Below, piece after piece: positions 8,728-18,154 of a DNA stretch of 64,000 nucleotides; position 1 is the first letter of the stretch, and the number at the start of each line of letters is the position of its first letter. The position numbers were made by a program, and so were the translations under genes. Origin of the DNA: Bog-473 sp963791455 (lineage in GTDB: Bacteria > Actinomycetota > Acidimicrobiia > Acidimicrobiales > RAAP-2); contig CAWBSM010000006.1 of assembly GCA_963791455.1 (NCBI GenBank), positions 124,001-188,000 of the forward strand. Reading direction: 5' to 3'. Below the pieces are notes generated by a model. It was not told the DNA's origin and did not search any database. It was given only the letters and a program-made list of their open reading frames with translations.

Positions 8728-10524
8728 TCATGACGAGACCTCGAGGCTTTTGAAATGTGAAAGGGATACCGCCTTCCGATAGAAGTCGTTCGACCGCTCT
8801 AGCTCCTCGAGCGATGCGAAGCTCTCGATCCTGCCCTCCTTGAGGACCATGACCCGATCACACAGGCTCAGGGTGGACAAACGATGGGCGATCACGAACA
8901 ATGTGAGGTGGCCCTTCAAGGCAGCCAATGACTCCTGAACCAAAGACTCCGAGCGGTGATCAAGTGCGCTAGTTGGCTCGTCGAGTACCAACACGACTGG
9001 GTTCCCCGCTAGCGCTCTTGCCAAACAGATTCGCTGTCTCTGGCCGCCTGATACCGCATTCTTCCGCTGGCTGATCAGGGTCTCGTAACCGTTCTCCCAG
9101 CTCATGATGTCTGCGTCTATGTGGGCCAATTGTGCTGCCCGTTCCACCGCCGCATCGTCGAGCTCACGGAAGAAGCGGATGTTCTCTGCAACCGTGCCTT
9201 GTAGCAGGTGTGGCTCTTGGGACACATAGGCGAAGGCTCCGGACCACCACGACGGTGACCAGACTTCCGCTCGTTCTCCGTCCACCAGATATTGACCCGA
9301 AGAGGGCTCTCGGAGGCCCAGGAGCAGTTGGACGAGCGTCGACTTACCGACTCCTGATGGTCCGATTACTCCAATCGACTCTCCTGGCTCGACTTGGAAG
9401 CTCAACTGACGAAGCACTGGTCGGCTTGGGGTATAGGCATACGACACCTCGTCGAACGCGATCGGAGGGACTCTCGTCGTCGATCCTGTTCCTCGGATTA
9501 CCGGCGTCACTCGATAGCTTCGCTCAGCCTCATCAAGCTGGTCGAGGAAGGGGAGGCTTTGCGACAACAGCTGGTAGCTGCCCTGCAGCTGCTGGCCATA
9601 GGTCGAAGCTCGTACCAAGAGCAGGATGACTGCCCCAAGGGAGCTGAGGTGGCTACTCGCCGTGGCATCGAGAACTGCGAGTCCGCTTACGAGTAACAGG
9701 AGCACCAAGGCCTGATAGGCACCTGGCACCAGGCGAGCCAAAAACTGAGTCGACAAGTAGCGCTTGCGGGCGACCTCGACTAAACGGCTGAGTTGGCGCT
9801 CCTGTGCTTCACCCACGCCGAATACCTGGGTCTCTTCGGCCAGACTGACCGCATCGTGGATACCGGCGGCGTAGTCGAGTTGAGCGGATGACAGGGCTCG
9901 CGACTGACGGACACCCACCCTATTGAGCGGACGGAACAGGAAGAACAATGCCAATGCCATCCCGATCACGACGAGCGCCGTGGTGAGCTGGACTAACAGA
10001 GCTGCGCCCACGAGAACGAACAACATGACGCCAGCCGTGAGAGCCGTCATAGTCTGGAACACGCCCTGTGACGCTTGGAGAACCTGGCTGGTGGCGAGCT
10101 CCTGAAATTTGCCCTCTCCATCGGCCGACTGCACCGACCACGGTGCCCTGCTAAAGGCGGCAAATAATCGAAGACGTAGATCGGCTTGTACCTTCGCGCT
10201 GATGCGCGCAGGGAGGTAAGAAAGGAACCCCTGGAGAGCGACGCGCGCCAGTGCGGTGGCGAACCCCACGACCAGGAGCTCCCTCAACCCAGTTTCGACG
10301 TGCAAGGGGCCGACCAGGAAGTTGACGGTGGAGTGATCGCCGACCAGGGCCACTGCGATCGATGCAAGAAGCCCAAGGATCACTGCCTCGCACAGGCCCG
10401 CAAGCACGGAAACCACCAACAAGCCCACGATTAGAACTGGACTGTCGCCGAGAAGTACTCCGGCGCGTCGCCAGATCGGCGTATTCCGTCCGTTGGGTCG
10501 CCAGGCAACTTTCCGAGCTCTCAT
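8728..10524 (-). CDS. ABC exporter, fused permease and ATPase
   Basis: The 598-residue protein is a type IV (MsbA-like) half-transporter that works as a dimer. An N-terminal membrane domain with about six helices (about 30-320) is followed by a nucleotide-binding domain. The latter has Walker A GPSGVGKST, the VSGGQRQR signature, Walker B VLVLDEPTS and the IAHRLS switch histidine. Length fits the family. I chose the ATG at 10524 because a GAGAGAG run precedes it and the protein starts with a basic stretch; a start 75 bases upstream is possible. In this setting it most likely exports or flips a lipid-linked glycan or lipid. Peptide or drug export cannot be excluded from sequence alone. Confidence 0.92.
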   Translation of the reverse strand: MRARKVAWRPNGRNTPIWRRAGVLLGDSPVLIVGLLVVSVLAGLCEAVILGLLASIAVALVGDHSTVNFLVGPLHVETGLRELLVVGFATALARVALQGFLSYLPARISAKVQADLRLRLFAAFSRAPWSVQSADGEGKFQELATSQVLQASQGVFQTMTALTAGVMLFVLVGAALLVQLTTALVVIGMALALFFLFRPLNRVGVRQSRALSSAQLDYAAGIHDAVSLAEETQVFGVGEAQERQLSRLVEVARKRYLSTQFLARLVPGAYQALVLLLLVSGLAVLDATASSHLSSLGAVILLLVRASTYGQQLQGSYQLLSQSLPFLDQLDEAERSYRVTPVIRGTGSTTRVPPIAFDEVSYAYTPSRPVLRQLSFQVEPGESIGVIGPSGVGKSTLVQLLLGLREPSSGQYLVDGERAEVWSPSWWSGAFAYVSQEPHLLQGTVAENIRFFRELDDAAVERAAQLAHIDADIMSWENGYETLISQRKNAVSGGQRQRICLARALAGNPVVLVLDEPTSALDHRSESLVQESLAALKGHLTLFVIAHRLSTLSLCDRVMVLKEGRIESFASLEELERSNDFYRKAVSLSHFKSLEVSS

Positions 10525-11278
10525 GCCGTCTCTCTCTTCGTGACAGCCGGGCACGTCGTTGTGCTGCCGAAGGCCGTCCGCCTGTCTGACCACCTTCATG
10601 TGAGCCGCCGTCCGCAGTCTCGCACAGCCCGTAGGGTGGTGCTCGTTCCTTGCGACCCGCCCGGTCTGAGTTCCACGTACTTCCGTCGCAACTTACACAG
10701 CTGTTCTTCGGGCCGGCTGGTGCCTCTGGTTCCCACCGCGATGTGTCGCGCTGCGTCCTAAAGTCGTAACGAATCCGCGCCCGCCCCAACGCTCAAACCG
10801 GCCCAGAGCCAATTGAAATCGGGACGGACGTGACGGCTCTCGAGCGCGTCGATGCAAATCGGAACGCGCCGTGCAGTGACCTCCCTCGCGTCGGCCCGCA
10901 ACGTCCCCAATCCTGGTCAGGGGCTCGCGGGAAGTCCACAGGTGAGGTTGGGTTATCTGCAACCCGCAGCATCGGTTACGCCCCCAAGGCGACACTATTT
11001 TTTCTTATTAGCTGGCGGTCACGGCTTTCGTCAGCTCTAGCGCACCGAGGCCCGAAGCAACGGGGGTACACGCTCCACCCGACATCGCGTTTCCGCTCCC
11101 ACGCCGGCGTGCCGCCCCAAGCATCCTCGGGTCGCGGGTTCGATGGGCTGGGCGGCTGCCGCCACTGACAGCGCGCCAATAGAGCCGTTCTTCTCACTGC
11201 TCCACAGAACTTGCTCGAGCTCCTGGCTGCCCAAACACCACTGCAACTGGCCATCGCACGTTGGACGGAACTCAACTA
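10525..11278. other. Divergent intergenic region, no gene seen
   Basis: About 750 bases separate the leftward exporter from the rightward sulfotransferase. Translations in all frames are Arg/Pro-rich or broken and match nothing I know. An AT-rich patch at about 10993-11010 stands out from the GC-rich surroundings and could be part of a promoter. This is the natural switch point between the two halves of the polysaccharide locus. Confidence 0.5.
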
Positions 11279-12358
11279 ATGTCGTCACCACTGCAACCGG
11301 CGATCAGCGGACCAGGTTGTATCCGGTGGCTGCGTCAGGTGCTATATCAGACCTATGAGCGGGCGTGTATGACGGGGTCGGCCGTGCCGCGCGTGCCCGA
11401 CTTCTTCATAGTGGGCCAGCCCAGGAGCGGCACCACCGCGCTCTATGAGATGCTTCGTTGGCATCCCGAGATCTTCATGACAGATCCCAAGGAACCCCTG
11501 TTCCTCGCCAACGACCTGCGGCAGCGTTTCCGCCGGTCCCGATTGGGATTGCGACGTACAAGGGTCGAGGAGTACTTGGCGACACTCCCTACGACCATGG
11601 ACGAGTATCTGGCACTGTTCGAAGCGGCGACGCCGGACCAGCAGCTCGGCGAAGCGTCCGTTTTGTATCTGTTCTCCCGTTCGGCCGCAGCTTCGATCCA
11701 GGAACTCAACCCGGCATCTCGCATCATCGTGATCTTTCGTGAGCCAGCCTCGTTCCTGCGCTCGTATCATCTTCTTAATCTGCAGACAGGTCAGGAGAAC
11801 GAGCCAAACTTAATCAAAGCAATCGCACTTGAGGATGAGCGCGCACGTCGCCCGCCGCGGGGATCCTACAGACCACAGGAACTGCTTTACTCCCGCCATG
11901 TCTCCTACACGGAACAACTGCGCCGTTATCATGCTGCTTTCCATCCCGAGCAGGTGCTCACTTTGATCTACGACGATTATCGGACTGATAACGAGCGTAC
12001 GGTGCGACGTATCTTCGACTTCCTCGGCGTCGATTACTCGGTGCCCATCACGTCTATAGACGCGAATACAACTGTCGCGCTGCGATCGCATCTCCTCGAC
12101 GATGTCGTTGACCGATTTTCGGTTGGTCGAGGTCCGATTTCTCGGAGGGTAAAATCTGGGATCAAGGCCTTTGTCACGGAGTCCACGCGCAAACGCCTTC
12201 TCCAAGCTGTCCGGCTAAAGCTTGTCTATTCGCCACCGCCTGTCTCCGATGACGAACTCATGGCCACGTTACGAGTCTCGTTAAGACCCGAGGTTGAGCG
12301 TTTTAGCGAGTACCTCGATCGCGACCTCATCGGGCTCTGGGGTTATGACCGTCTCTGA
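11279..12358 (+). CDS. Sulfotransferase (PAPS-dependent)
   Basis: The product (about 359 residues from this start) is a soluble sulfotransferase that moves sulfate from PAPS to an alcohol or sugar hydroxyl. The 5'-phosphosulfate loop is clear as GQPRSGTTALYEML, near residue 42. The 3'-phosphate-binding segment follows as IVIFREPASFLRSYH, and there is a conserved C-terminal region ending in a WGY-type motif. The ATG at 11279 has a weak purine-rich site; a later ATG at 11369 would remove 30 residues and still keep the fold, so the start is uncertain. It is the first gene of the rightward half of the polysaccharide locus, which suggests a sulfated surface glycan. A lipid or small-molecule acceptor is an alternative. 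Confidence 0.85.
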   Translation: MSSPLQPAISGPGCIRWLRQVLYQTYERACMTGSAVPRVPDFFIVGQPRSGTTALYEMLRWHPEIFMTDPKEPLFLANDLRQRFRRSRLGLRRTRVEEYLATLPTTMDEYLALFEAATPDQQLGEASVLYLFSRSAAASIQELNPASRIIVIFREPASFLRSYHLLNLQTGQENEPNLIKAIALEDERARRPPRGSYRPQELLYSRHVSYTEQLRRYHAAFHPEQVLTLIYDDYRTDNERTVRRIFDFLGVDYSVPITSIDANTTVALRSHLLDDVVDRFSVGRGPISRRVKSGIKAFVTESTRKRLLQAVRLKLVYSPPPVSDDELMATLRVSLRPEVERFSEYLDRDLIGLWGYDRL

Positions 12359-12674
12359 CGCTCGCCACGCCATCTTGAATCCTCGCGAAACATCTGGCGA
12401 ACGAATGTGAACCGCCAGCAGAAATACGTGACACCAGACGAGCCCACGGGTCAGCGAACGTTACGATCACCCAGGCGCTTCAATGGGCGTGTCGGTGTCG
12501 GTGCGGTTTTGCGGCGTGAGCCACCCCTCCTGGGCCCGAAAATCCCCCAAAAGTGATTCCTCCCTGCATCAATCGCCAGCCCAGATGAGCCTACGATGGC
12601 AACTTCCTTCATGGGATTCCTCGAGTACCAGTTTTACAGTGTCTTTCCAACAAGCGATTCAGCGAAAGTGAGTT
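12359..12674. other. Intergenic stretch upstream of the chain-length regulator
   Basis: This gap of about 315 bases between the sulfotransferase and the BY-kinase has no coding signal on either strand. It may hold a separate promoter for the BY-kinase gene; I cannot pick out reliable boxes. Confidence 0.45.
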
Positions 12675-14375
12675 ATGGGCGAACTCGAACCCGCCGAGGC
12701 CAACCTGCGCACCTCCCTCCGAGTCTTGCGCCGCCGGTGGGCCTGGATCCTGGTCGTCACCGTAATGTGCATAGCCATCGCCGTTGCTTACATCAGCACG
12801 CAGAAGAAGCAGTACTCGGCCACTGCCCAACTCCTCGTACAACCGGCCAGCGGAGGGTCGCCATTCACGGGGACTCAACAGACCATCTCGCCTACCAATG
12901 TCCTGGACGAGCTACAGCTCGTGATGAGTGCCCCTGTGAAGGCGCAGGTCTCCAAGAGACTCGGCTTCTCCCCCAACGTCTCGGCATCTGAGGTCGGGCA
13001 GACCGACGTCATTGGCGTGACAGCCACTGCCGCACTCCCAGCCCGAGCGTCCCTGGTCGCGAACACCTATGCCCGAGCTTTCGTGAACTACGAAAGCACG
13101 AGCGCCATGAATGCTCTGACGGCCGCCGAGGCGCAGTACCAGTCTCAGATCAAATCCATCAATGCCCAGATCCAGTCGCTGCAGAGCCAGCCGAATCAGC
13201 AGTCCACCGTCTCTGCCTTGGCTAACCAAGAAACGGCGCTGAAGGAGGAACTGGCGCAGCTCCAAGTCGCCGGGTCCCAGACCTTGGGGGGGATCCAGCT
13301 AGTCTCACCAGCGTCCACGCCATCGTCGCCGAGCTCACCCAAACCGCTGCGGGACGGAGGGATTGCGTTGGCGGTCGGGCTCCTGCTCGGGATCGGCGCG
13401 GCCTTTGCTGCCGAGTCCTTCGACGACAAGATCTACACCAGGCTCCAGGCCGAACAGTTCAGTGGTGGGCTGCCAGTGCTGGCCATGATCCCCAAGATCT
13501 CGACCTGGAGGTCGAAGAGCCAGGCAATGCTGATCACCGAGCTGGACCCCTCCTCCAGGGCAGCCGAGGCGTACCGCTACCTCCGCACTTCCCTGCAGTT
13601 CACTGACCACAACGCAAAACTGAAGACACTCCTCATCACCAGTCCCTCCGGAGGCGATGGCAAAACCTCGACGGCAGCCAACCTCGGGGTCGTTCTCGCT
13701 ATGTCTGGGGAAAGGGTCGTTGTCGTCGATTGCGATCTGCGGCGGCCGCGCCTCGGCCAGTTCTTCCAACAGACAGAACTGCCGGGTTTCACCTCGGTGC
13801 TGCTTGGTCACGGCGACTTGAACAAGTCGCTGCTGCCGATCGCCAACACTCCTGGGCTGACTCTGCTTGGTACTGGACCCATCCCATCGAACCCAACCGA
13901 GTTACTGGGGTCCGACGAAGCAGCTGAGATGTTCCGCCAACTCTCCGCTCAGTATGACATGGTGCTCATCGACAGTCCGCCTTTGCTCCCGGTCACCGAT
14001 GCCCTCGTCCTCTCAAGCTATGCAGACGGCGTCCTTCTCGTAGTGGCCTCTGAACACACGAAGCAGGCCGAAGTACAGCGGGCAACCGAACTGCTGAACC
14101 AAGTGAGCGCCTGGTCAACTGGCATCGTCCTCAATAAGGCCACGGCCCGGCGGTCGGAGAACGCCTCGGTCCACGACTACTATGGCTACGGCTCTAAGGC
14201 CCGCGATGCCCGTCGACCGACGCCGCCGGAGCCGATTTTGGACGACGACAGCTTCAGGCCGGCTACACGCACCCCACGACACGCCGCACAGTCGGATCGC
14301 ACAGCACCTCCGTCTGGCCCTTCAAGGTCACCACGGAATCTTGGTGACCGAGATGCAGCCCCACCAGTGAACTGA
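12675..14375 (+). CDS. Wzz-type polysaccharide co-polymerase fused to a bacterial tyrosine kinase
   Basis: The 566-residue protein controls polymer length and export of a surface polysaccharide. A transmembrane helix at about 22-41 is followed by an extracytoplasmic coiled region with Gln/Ser-rich heptads (about 140-205). A second helix lies at about 235-252, after a Pro/Ser stretch. The cytoplasmic BY-kinase domain has Walker A SPSGGDGKTST (about 320-330), Walker A' VVVVDCDLRRP and Walker B VLIDSPP (about 429). A short tyrosine cluster (YYGYG, about 501) can serve as the autophosphorylation tail. The rest of the tail is Pro/Arg-rich. An AAGTGAG-like site precedes the ATG. Fusion of both modules in one chain is the usual proteobacterial form; many Gram-positives split them. 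Confidence 0.92.
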   Translation: MGELEPAEANLRTSLRVLRRRWAWILVVTVMCIAIAVAYISTQKKQYSATAQLLVQPASGGSPFTGTQQTISPTNVLDELQLVMSAPVKAQVSKRLGFSPNVSASEVGQTDVIGVTATAALPARASLVANTYARAFVNYESTSAMNALTAAEAQYQSQIKSINAQIQSLQSQPNQQSTVSALANQETALKEELAQLQVAGSQTLGGIQLVSPASTPSSPSSPKPLRDGGIALAVGLLLGIGAAFAAESFDDKIYTRLQAEQFSGGLPVLAMIPKISTWRSKSQAMLITELDPSSRAAEAYRYLRTSLQFTDHNAKLKTLLITSPSGGDGKTSTAANLGVVLAMSGERVVVVDCDLRRPRLGQFFQQTELPGFTSVLLGHGDLNKSLLPIANTPGLTLLGTGPIPSNPTELLGSDEAAEMFRQLSAQYDMVLIDSPPLLPVTDALVLSSYADGVLLVVASEHTKQAEVQRATELLNQVSAWSTGIVLNKATARRSENASVHDYYGYGSKARDARRPTPPEPILDDDSFRPATRTPRHAAQSDRTAPPSGPSRSPRNLGDRDAAPPVN

Positions 14376-14390
14376 GATCCACCACAGAGT

Positions 14391-15119
14391 TCAGGTCGCT
14401 TCAAGGAGCCTGTGGTCCTCTGATTGAATCTGCGACGAGGCAAACCTGGGCTTGAAAAGCCGCTTCGCTCTCGGAGCAAAAAGCAGCTTCGACTGCGACT
14501 CATAGCAGGAAACCGCCTTCGCTTTGCGTTCGAAGTCCGCTCGTTGTCTCATTTCGCGTCTCCCAAGTCGGAATCCCTTCGCTTGGATTTCCGCTTCGGC
14601 ACTCTCGATGAGCCGTGGCCATTTCGCACCGTAAGGGAGGTCGACATAGACGAACCATGGTTTACGACGTTGGCGTTCTTTGTACACATCTAACGCCTGG
14701 TTCCTCAGTTCGATGTGATCCTCGTGCTTGAGACCGAGTGGTATCAATACACGAGCTGCGTCGTACTTTGTGGTCACTCTTTCCACATAGTTGCGAACAA
14801 TACGCCGACGCTCGTTTAGAACCGGCCTATATTGCAAATCGAGCGCCGGACCATGATCCCAAACAGCCCCGAGGAGCTGTAGAGCATTCCTATCTTCCGC
14901 TCGCCGAGCCTCGATGGCTTCCGTCGCAGTTGCGAATCCAGATAAGTCATCCCACTCACCGGGTTTATCGGAATCTCCTGGCTTTCCTGCGAACACGGTT
15001 GCCACAACCGAGCCAGGGTTCCTTGCAAGGAGTGCACCACAGCTCAGGACCGCATCGTCGAGATGCGCCGAGATAACCAGCATCGGTATCTCGCTTTCGT
15101 GCAAGTCATGACCGGGCAC
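14391..15119 (-). CDS. PIG-L/LmbE-type zinc N-deacetylase
   Basis: This 242-residue protein belongs to the LmbE family of zinc-dependent de-N-acetylases. The metal motif appears as AHLDDAVLSCG, where the usual HPDDE has become HLDDA, so the second acidic ligand is changed. The downstream metal-binding histidine lies in LKHEDHIEL. It is convergent with the BY-kinase gene, with 15 bases between stops. In a polysaccharide locus it may deacetylate a GlcNAc-type residue of a precursor or polymer. Relatives in mycothiol and bacillithiol synthesis act on other substrates, so the target is open. The first 12 residues may not be real: an internal ATG directly before the LVISAHLDD strand is an alternative start. 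Confidence 0.82.
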   Translation of the reverse strand: MPGHDLHESEIPMLVISAHLDDAVLSCGALLARNPGSVVATVFAGKPGDSDKPGEWDDLSGFATATEAIEARRAEDRNALQLLGAVWDHGPALDLQYRPVLNERRRIVRNYVERVTTKYDAARVLIPLGLKHEDHIELRNQALDVYKERQRRKPWFVYVDLPYGAKWPRLIESAEAEIQAKGFRLGRREMRQRADFERKAKAVSCYESQSKLLFAPRAKRLFKPRFASSQIQSEDHRLLEAT

Positions 15120-15388
15120 GCGGCACCACTACCAACCCGGTGCATCGACACGCAAGATCGCGCCGCTGAAGAAGGAGTACTCCCCCGAAACGCGGAGGTG
15201 GGGTACCGATCCACCACACCTTGTGGAACTCCCAAACCCAGGTTGTGTTTGCTGCTCAGTCGACGCATTCCCCCCGAAGCGCAAAGTTCGAGATATGTCA
15301 TTAGGTTCCATATGCGGAACCCTCCTGATCGGTACTGGGCTCGGCTGGGGTCCGAGATGATCAGAAATGATCTTTGTCGTTTGCACCG

Positions 15389-15741
15389 TCAGATATTAGG
15401 GGCCACTCGCTGGACGACCACCAAGCTCGTCGCCCCAATCCCAACTCCTCTCGAGCCAGCGAACGCCGCAGCGAAGCGGAGCAACCGGTCGCTCGGACTT
15501 GGCTCACCAGATCGCACCACGGGCACCGGAGGTTCGTGGCCCGCCACGGCTGCCTGCCGGTCGACCGTGGTCGGCAGCATGCCCCGGGGCACCTTGAAGG
15601 TCATAAGGCCGCTGCCCGCTTGGGCCAGCGGCACGATGGCCACGCAAGCGCCACACAGCGGTCCTCATGTTTGTCGGGGTCGTGATCGATGTGTTGCTGG
15701 CCGGGGATGGTCTCGACCAAGCGGACCGTCGCCAGCTCTTC
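15389..15741 (-). pseudogene. Remnant resembling the C-terminus of a phage terminase large subunit
   Basis: A fragment reads EELATVRLVETIPGQ, then IDHDPDKHEDRCVALA, resembling the end of the terminase nuclease domain (IDH...HDD..NAVA pattern). An in-frame TAG lies just upstream. After ALA, a 1-base shift near 15640 is needed to continue into VAIVPLAQAGSGLM and on to a stop at 15389. No start codon or intact upstream domain is seen. I read it as a decayed piece of a prophage, consistent with the tRNA and repeat sequences nearby. The family match is by eye and weak. Confidence 0.35.
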
Positions 15742-15987
15742 GGGTGAGGGCTACTCGGTCACCAGGCGTCGTCGAGAAGAAGGCTGTGGGAACGCTGTCG
15801 GAGTTTTTTCTCGAGCTCGTCGTCGCTGACGACTGCGACCACCAGTCGTACAGGGGCGGGCGCTCGGGTGAGCGCTTGAAGTCCTCAGGCGACCACCCGC
15901 CGGGCTCGTTCCACCAGTCGAGGGGCGTAGACCATCCTCATGCGCAGCTGGCACTTCGGACAGGCCAGGTCTCAGAGATCGCACTCG

Positions 15988-16443
15988 TCATGCGCTCGCT
16001 CCGGTTGCATGCAGCCCACCACATGGTCGGGACCGTCCGGCAGGGCTCCCAGTGCAGCGGTGCCCCGATGTCGTCCATGACACCTCAGCATTTGCGTCCT
16101 TGGGGAGACCGAAGTGTCGCAGCGGGCGATCCCAGATGCTCGGCTCGAGTGGGGTCTCGCCGCTCATTTGCGGCCTCAGGTTCCACCGGAAGTCCTGGCC
16201 GCCGCTGGCGTCGAGTGTCCGCAACTGGCCGAGGAGAGACTCCCGCAGGTCGGGGTGCTCGGCGATCCGCTTGAGGTACATGGCCCTTTCGCTGGGGTAC
16301 TGAGCCGCTCTCTGCTCGGCGATGCGCTCCAGCGGCCAGCGGCTCGGGTTGGGGTACCCGCCCATCTCGTCGAACTGGGCGAGAACCTCGGCCAGGGTGA
16401 TGGATCCGGGCTGAGCGTTTTTCCAGCTTTGATTCGGCTTCTC
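15988..16443 (-). pseudogene. Unknown gene cut by the IS481-family insertion
   Basis: This fragment has good coding character (ITLAEVLAQFDEMGGYPNPS, then WPLERIAEQRAAQYP and LRHFGLPKDANAEVSW). Its 5' end runs straight into the insertion element. Removing the element and one copy of the 15-bp duplication joins it to bases 18155-18190, where a TTG at 18190 would give a product starting MSVTRRGEKPNQ. About 163 residues would then be restored. The last 40 residues look frame-shifted, so it may already have been decaying. I do not recognise the family. A terminase-like remnant lies downstream, so a phage origin is possible. Confidence 0.45.
16429..16443. repeat. Left copy of 15-bp target-site duplication
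   Basis: The sequence ttgattcggcttctc directly abuts the left end (TGT) of the insertion element and is repeated exactly at 18155-18169. This is the direct repeat made by transposition. Fifteen bases is at the long end for the IS481 family. Confidence 0.9.
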
Positions 16444-16495
16444 TGTCAAGACCCGGTACCCGCTTGACGGTCTGACTCCGGTACCTGCTTGACAC
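16444..16495 (+). repeat. Left terminal inverted repeat of the IS481-family element
   Basis: The 52-bp end contains two copies of a ccggtacc-x4-ttgac motif at 16453-16468 and 16478-16493, spaced 25 bases apart. It pairs imperfectly (41 of 52) with 18103-18154. Confidence 0.85.
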
Positions 16496-16503
16496 CCAAA
16501 CCC

Positions 16504-17979
16504 TCAGGCCACCTGGACCTTACGGGGCCGGCCTTCGGGCGTGGCGAAGGCGCCGTGCTCCTTGGAGCGGTCGTGGCGGATGGCGTGGACTCTGATGACC
16601 TTGCCCTTGGCGGAAATCTGGACCGAGCCGGCGACGATGGCCACGTCGACGAGCTGACGGGCCCAGCTGCGTCCGACCCGATAGCCGGTTCCGGCGAAGG
16701 AGACCGTGCCACCGCCGTCCACCCGACGGGTGACGCTCATGCCGCTCGTCGGCGGACGAGAGCGCCCAGAGCGCGGCGCCTGCTGGGGACGGGACCCCTT
16801 GTCGGGCCCGCGACGCTCGGCGTGGGTGGCGACGAGGACTCCGGCGTGGAGGATCTCGACGAGCCCCGAGCGCACGACGACCTCGACGGACTCCCCCGCG
16901 AAGGTCGCGCCCACCCGATAGCGAAAGCCTCCGAGGGTGATCGAGCCCCGCTGGTCGACCCAGCGGTTCACGCCCGGCGGACGGCCTGAGAGCGGAACCT
17001 CGTCGGGGACCTCTGGCATCTCGAGGTCCGCTGCTCGATGCGCAGCGGCCAAGGCGAAGCGTTCGGCGGGTGGTCGGTCGCCCAGCGATTGGTGCGGACG
17101 CTCGGTGTTGTATTCGCCTACCCACTCGTCGAGAGCGCCTTGGAGCGCCTCGATGCTCAAGTGCACCCGGTCGTGGTCGACCAAGAAGTCCGAGCGCATG
17201 GTCCTGTGGAAGCGTTCGACCTTGCCCGTCGTGGTCGGTGAATACGGAGCGGTGAGCAGATGGCGGATGCCGTTGTTGGCACAGATGCGGTCGAAAAGAA
17301 CTGGTCCGGGGCCTTGGCCGAAGCGAGCCGTGAAGACCTTGCCGTTGTCAGTCAAAATTTGGTCCGGGAGGCCGTGGGTGTGCAGCGCCCACTGGAGCGC
17401 TTCGCACACCGGCCTCGCCGTCGCCCGGGCCACCACCCGGGCACAGATGCAAAAGCGTGAGTGATCGTCGACGCCGGTGACGACTTTGACCTCGGTGCCG
17501 TCGGCGAGATGGAAGCGTCCGACGATGTCCATCTGCCACAGCTCCATTGAGCGGGACCGCTCCCAGCGTTTGTAATCAGAGCGGGAGCGTTTGCGCGCTG
17601 TGGGCTCGAGCAGATGGTGGCGGACCAAGGTGCGATAGATCGAGGAGCGTCCAGGCACTGGACTGAAACCCTCTTTGGCCAGCCGGGTGCGGATCGAGCG
17701 CGGCCCCCACCTCGGATGCGCCCGGCGCAGCTCGACCACCTTGGCCTCGACGAGCGGAGCGATCTGGTGCGGACAGCTCTCGGGCCTTGAGCTCTTGTCG
17801 GCCAGTGCCGCCATGCCGCCCTCGGCATAGCGGCGCAGCCACGTGTGCAGCGTCTGACGGCTGACCCCGTTGCGGCGCGCCACGTCGGTCACGCTCATCC
17901 CGTCGAGGACGTCGATGACCGCCCGATAGCGCTGTTCCACGAGCTTGAGCTCCACCAACACGGTCGGCCTCCTTCGCAT
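16504..17979 (-). CDS. IS481-family transposase
   Basis: The 491-residue DDE transposase has an N-terminal helix-turn-helix (about 20-55, VTDVARRNGVSRQTLHTW). The rve-type catalytic core follows, with Asp151 (WQMDIVG), Asp211 (LTDNGKVF) and Glu255 (TTGKVERFHRT). The segment NTERPHQSLGDRPPAER is typical of the family. A C-terminal region of about 170 residues contains two similar blocks (ITLGGFRYRVG and VSFAGTGYRVG), seen in longer members. The frame is intact. The start at 17979 is the first in-frame candidate after the right end. Confidence 0.95.
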   Translation of the reverse strand: MRRRPTVLVELKLVEQRYRAVIDVLDGMSVTDVARRNGVSRQTLHTWLRRYAEGGMAALADKSSRPESCPHQIAPLVEAKVVELRRAHPRWGPRSIRTRLAKEGFSPVPGRSSIYRTLVRHHLLEPTARKRSRSDYKRWERSRSMELWQMDIVGRFHLADGTEVKVVTGVDDHSRFCICARVVARATARPVCEALQWALHTHGLPDQILTDNGKVFTARFGQGPGPVLFDRICANNGIRHLLTAPYSPTTTGKVERFHRTMRSDFLVDHDRVHLSIEALQGALDEWVGEYNTERPHQSLGDRPPAERFALAAAHRAADLEMPEVPDEVPLSGRPPGVNRWVDQRGSITLGGFRYRVGATFAGESVEVVVRSGLVEILHAGVLVATHAERRGPDKGSRPQQAPRSGRSRPPTSGMSVTRRVDGGGTVSFAGTGYRVGRSWARQLVDVAIVAGSVQISAKGKVIRVHAIRHDRSKEHGAFATPEGRPRKVQVA

Positions 17980-18049
17980 CTGTCGACGACTGCGTCAACA
18001 GCGAAGAAGGTGGCAACCGCCACGTGGTGGACCCTCTCAGGCACGAAGT

Positions 18050-18154
18050 GTCAAGGAGGTACCGGAGCCAGTGTCGCCCAGGTACCGGAACCGCGTCCGA
18101 AAGTGTCAGGCAGGTACCGGAGCCACGCCGTCAAGCATGAACCGGAATTTCACA
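18050..18154 (-). repeat. Right end of the IS element with four transposase-site-like motifs
   Basis: The outer 52 bases (18103-18154) are the inverted repeat of the left end. The motif gtcaaggaggtaccgg and close variants occurs four times: 18050-18065, 18073-18088, 18105-18120 and 18130-18145. The left end has only two. The outermost pair has the same 25-base spacing at both ends. Confidence 0.8.

Larger units (their letters stand above)
16444..18154. mobile_element. IS481-family insertion sequence, complete
   Basis: The 1711-bp element starts TGT at 16444 and ends ACA at 18154. The outer 52 bases of each end are inverted repeats with 41 matches. It carries one transposase gene filling 16504-17979 and is flanked by perfect 15-bp direct repeats. 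The intact transposase, matching ends and perfect duplication imply a recent and probably still mobile insertion. It interrupts an unknown gene beside tRNA-Pro. Confidence 0.92.

Noticed and set aside
15063..16274. A 403-codon plus-strand frame in the region left of the IS element.
   Set aside because: No domain or ribosome site, Arg/Ser/Pro-rich throughout, and it runs antisense to coding-like remnants.
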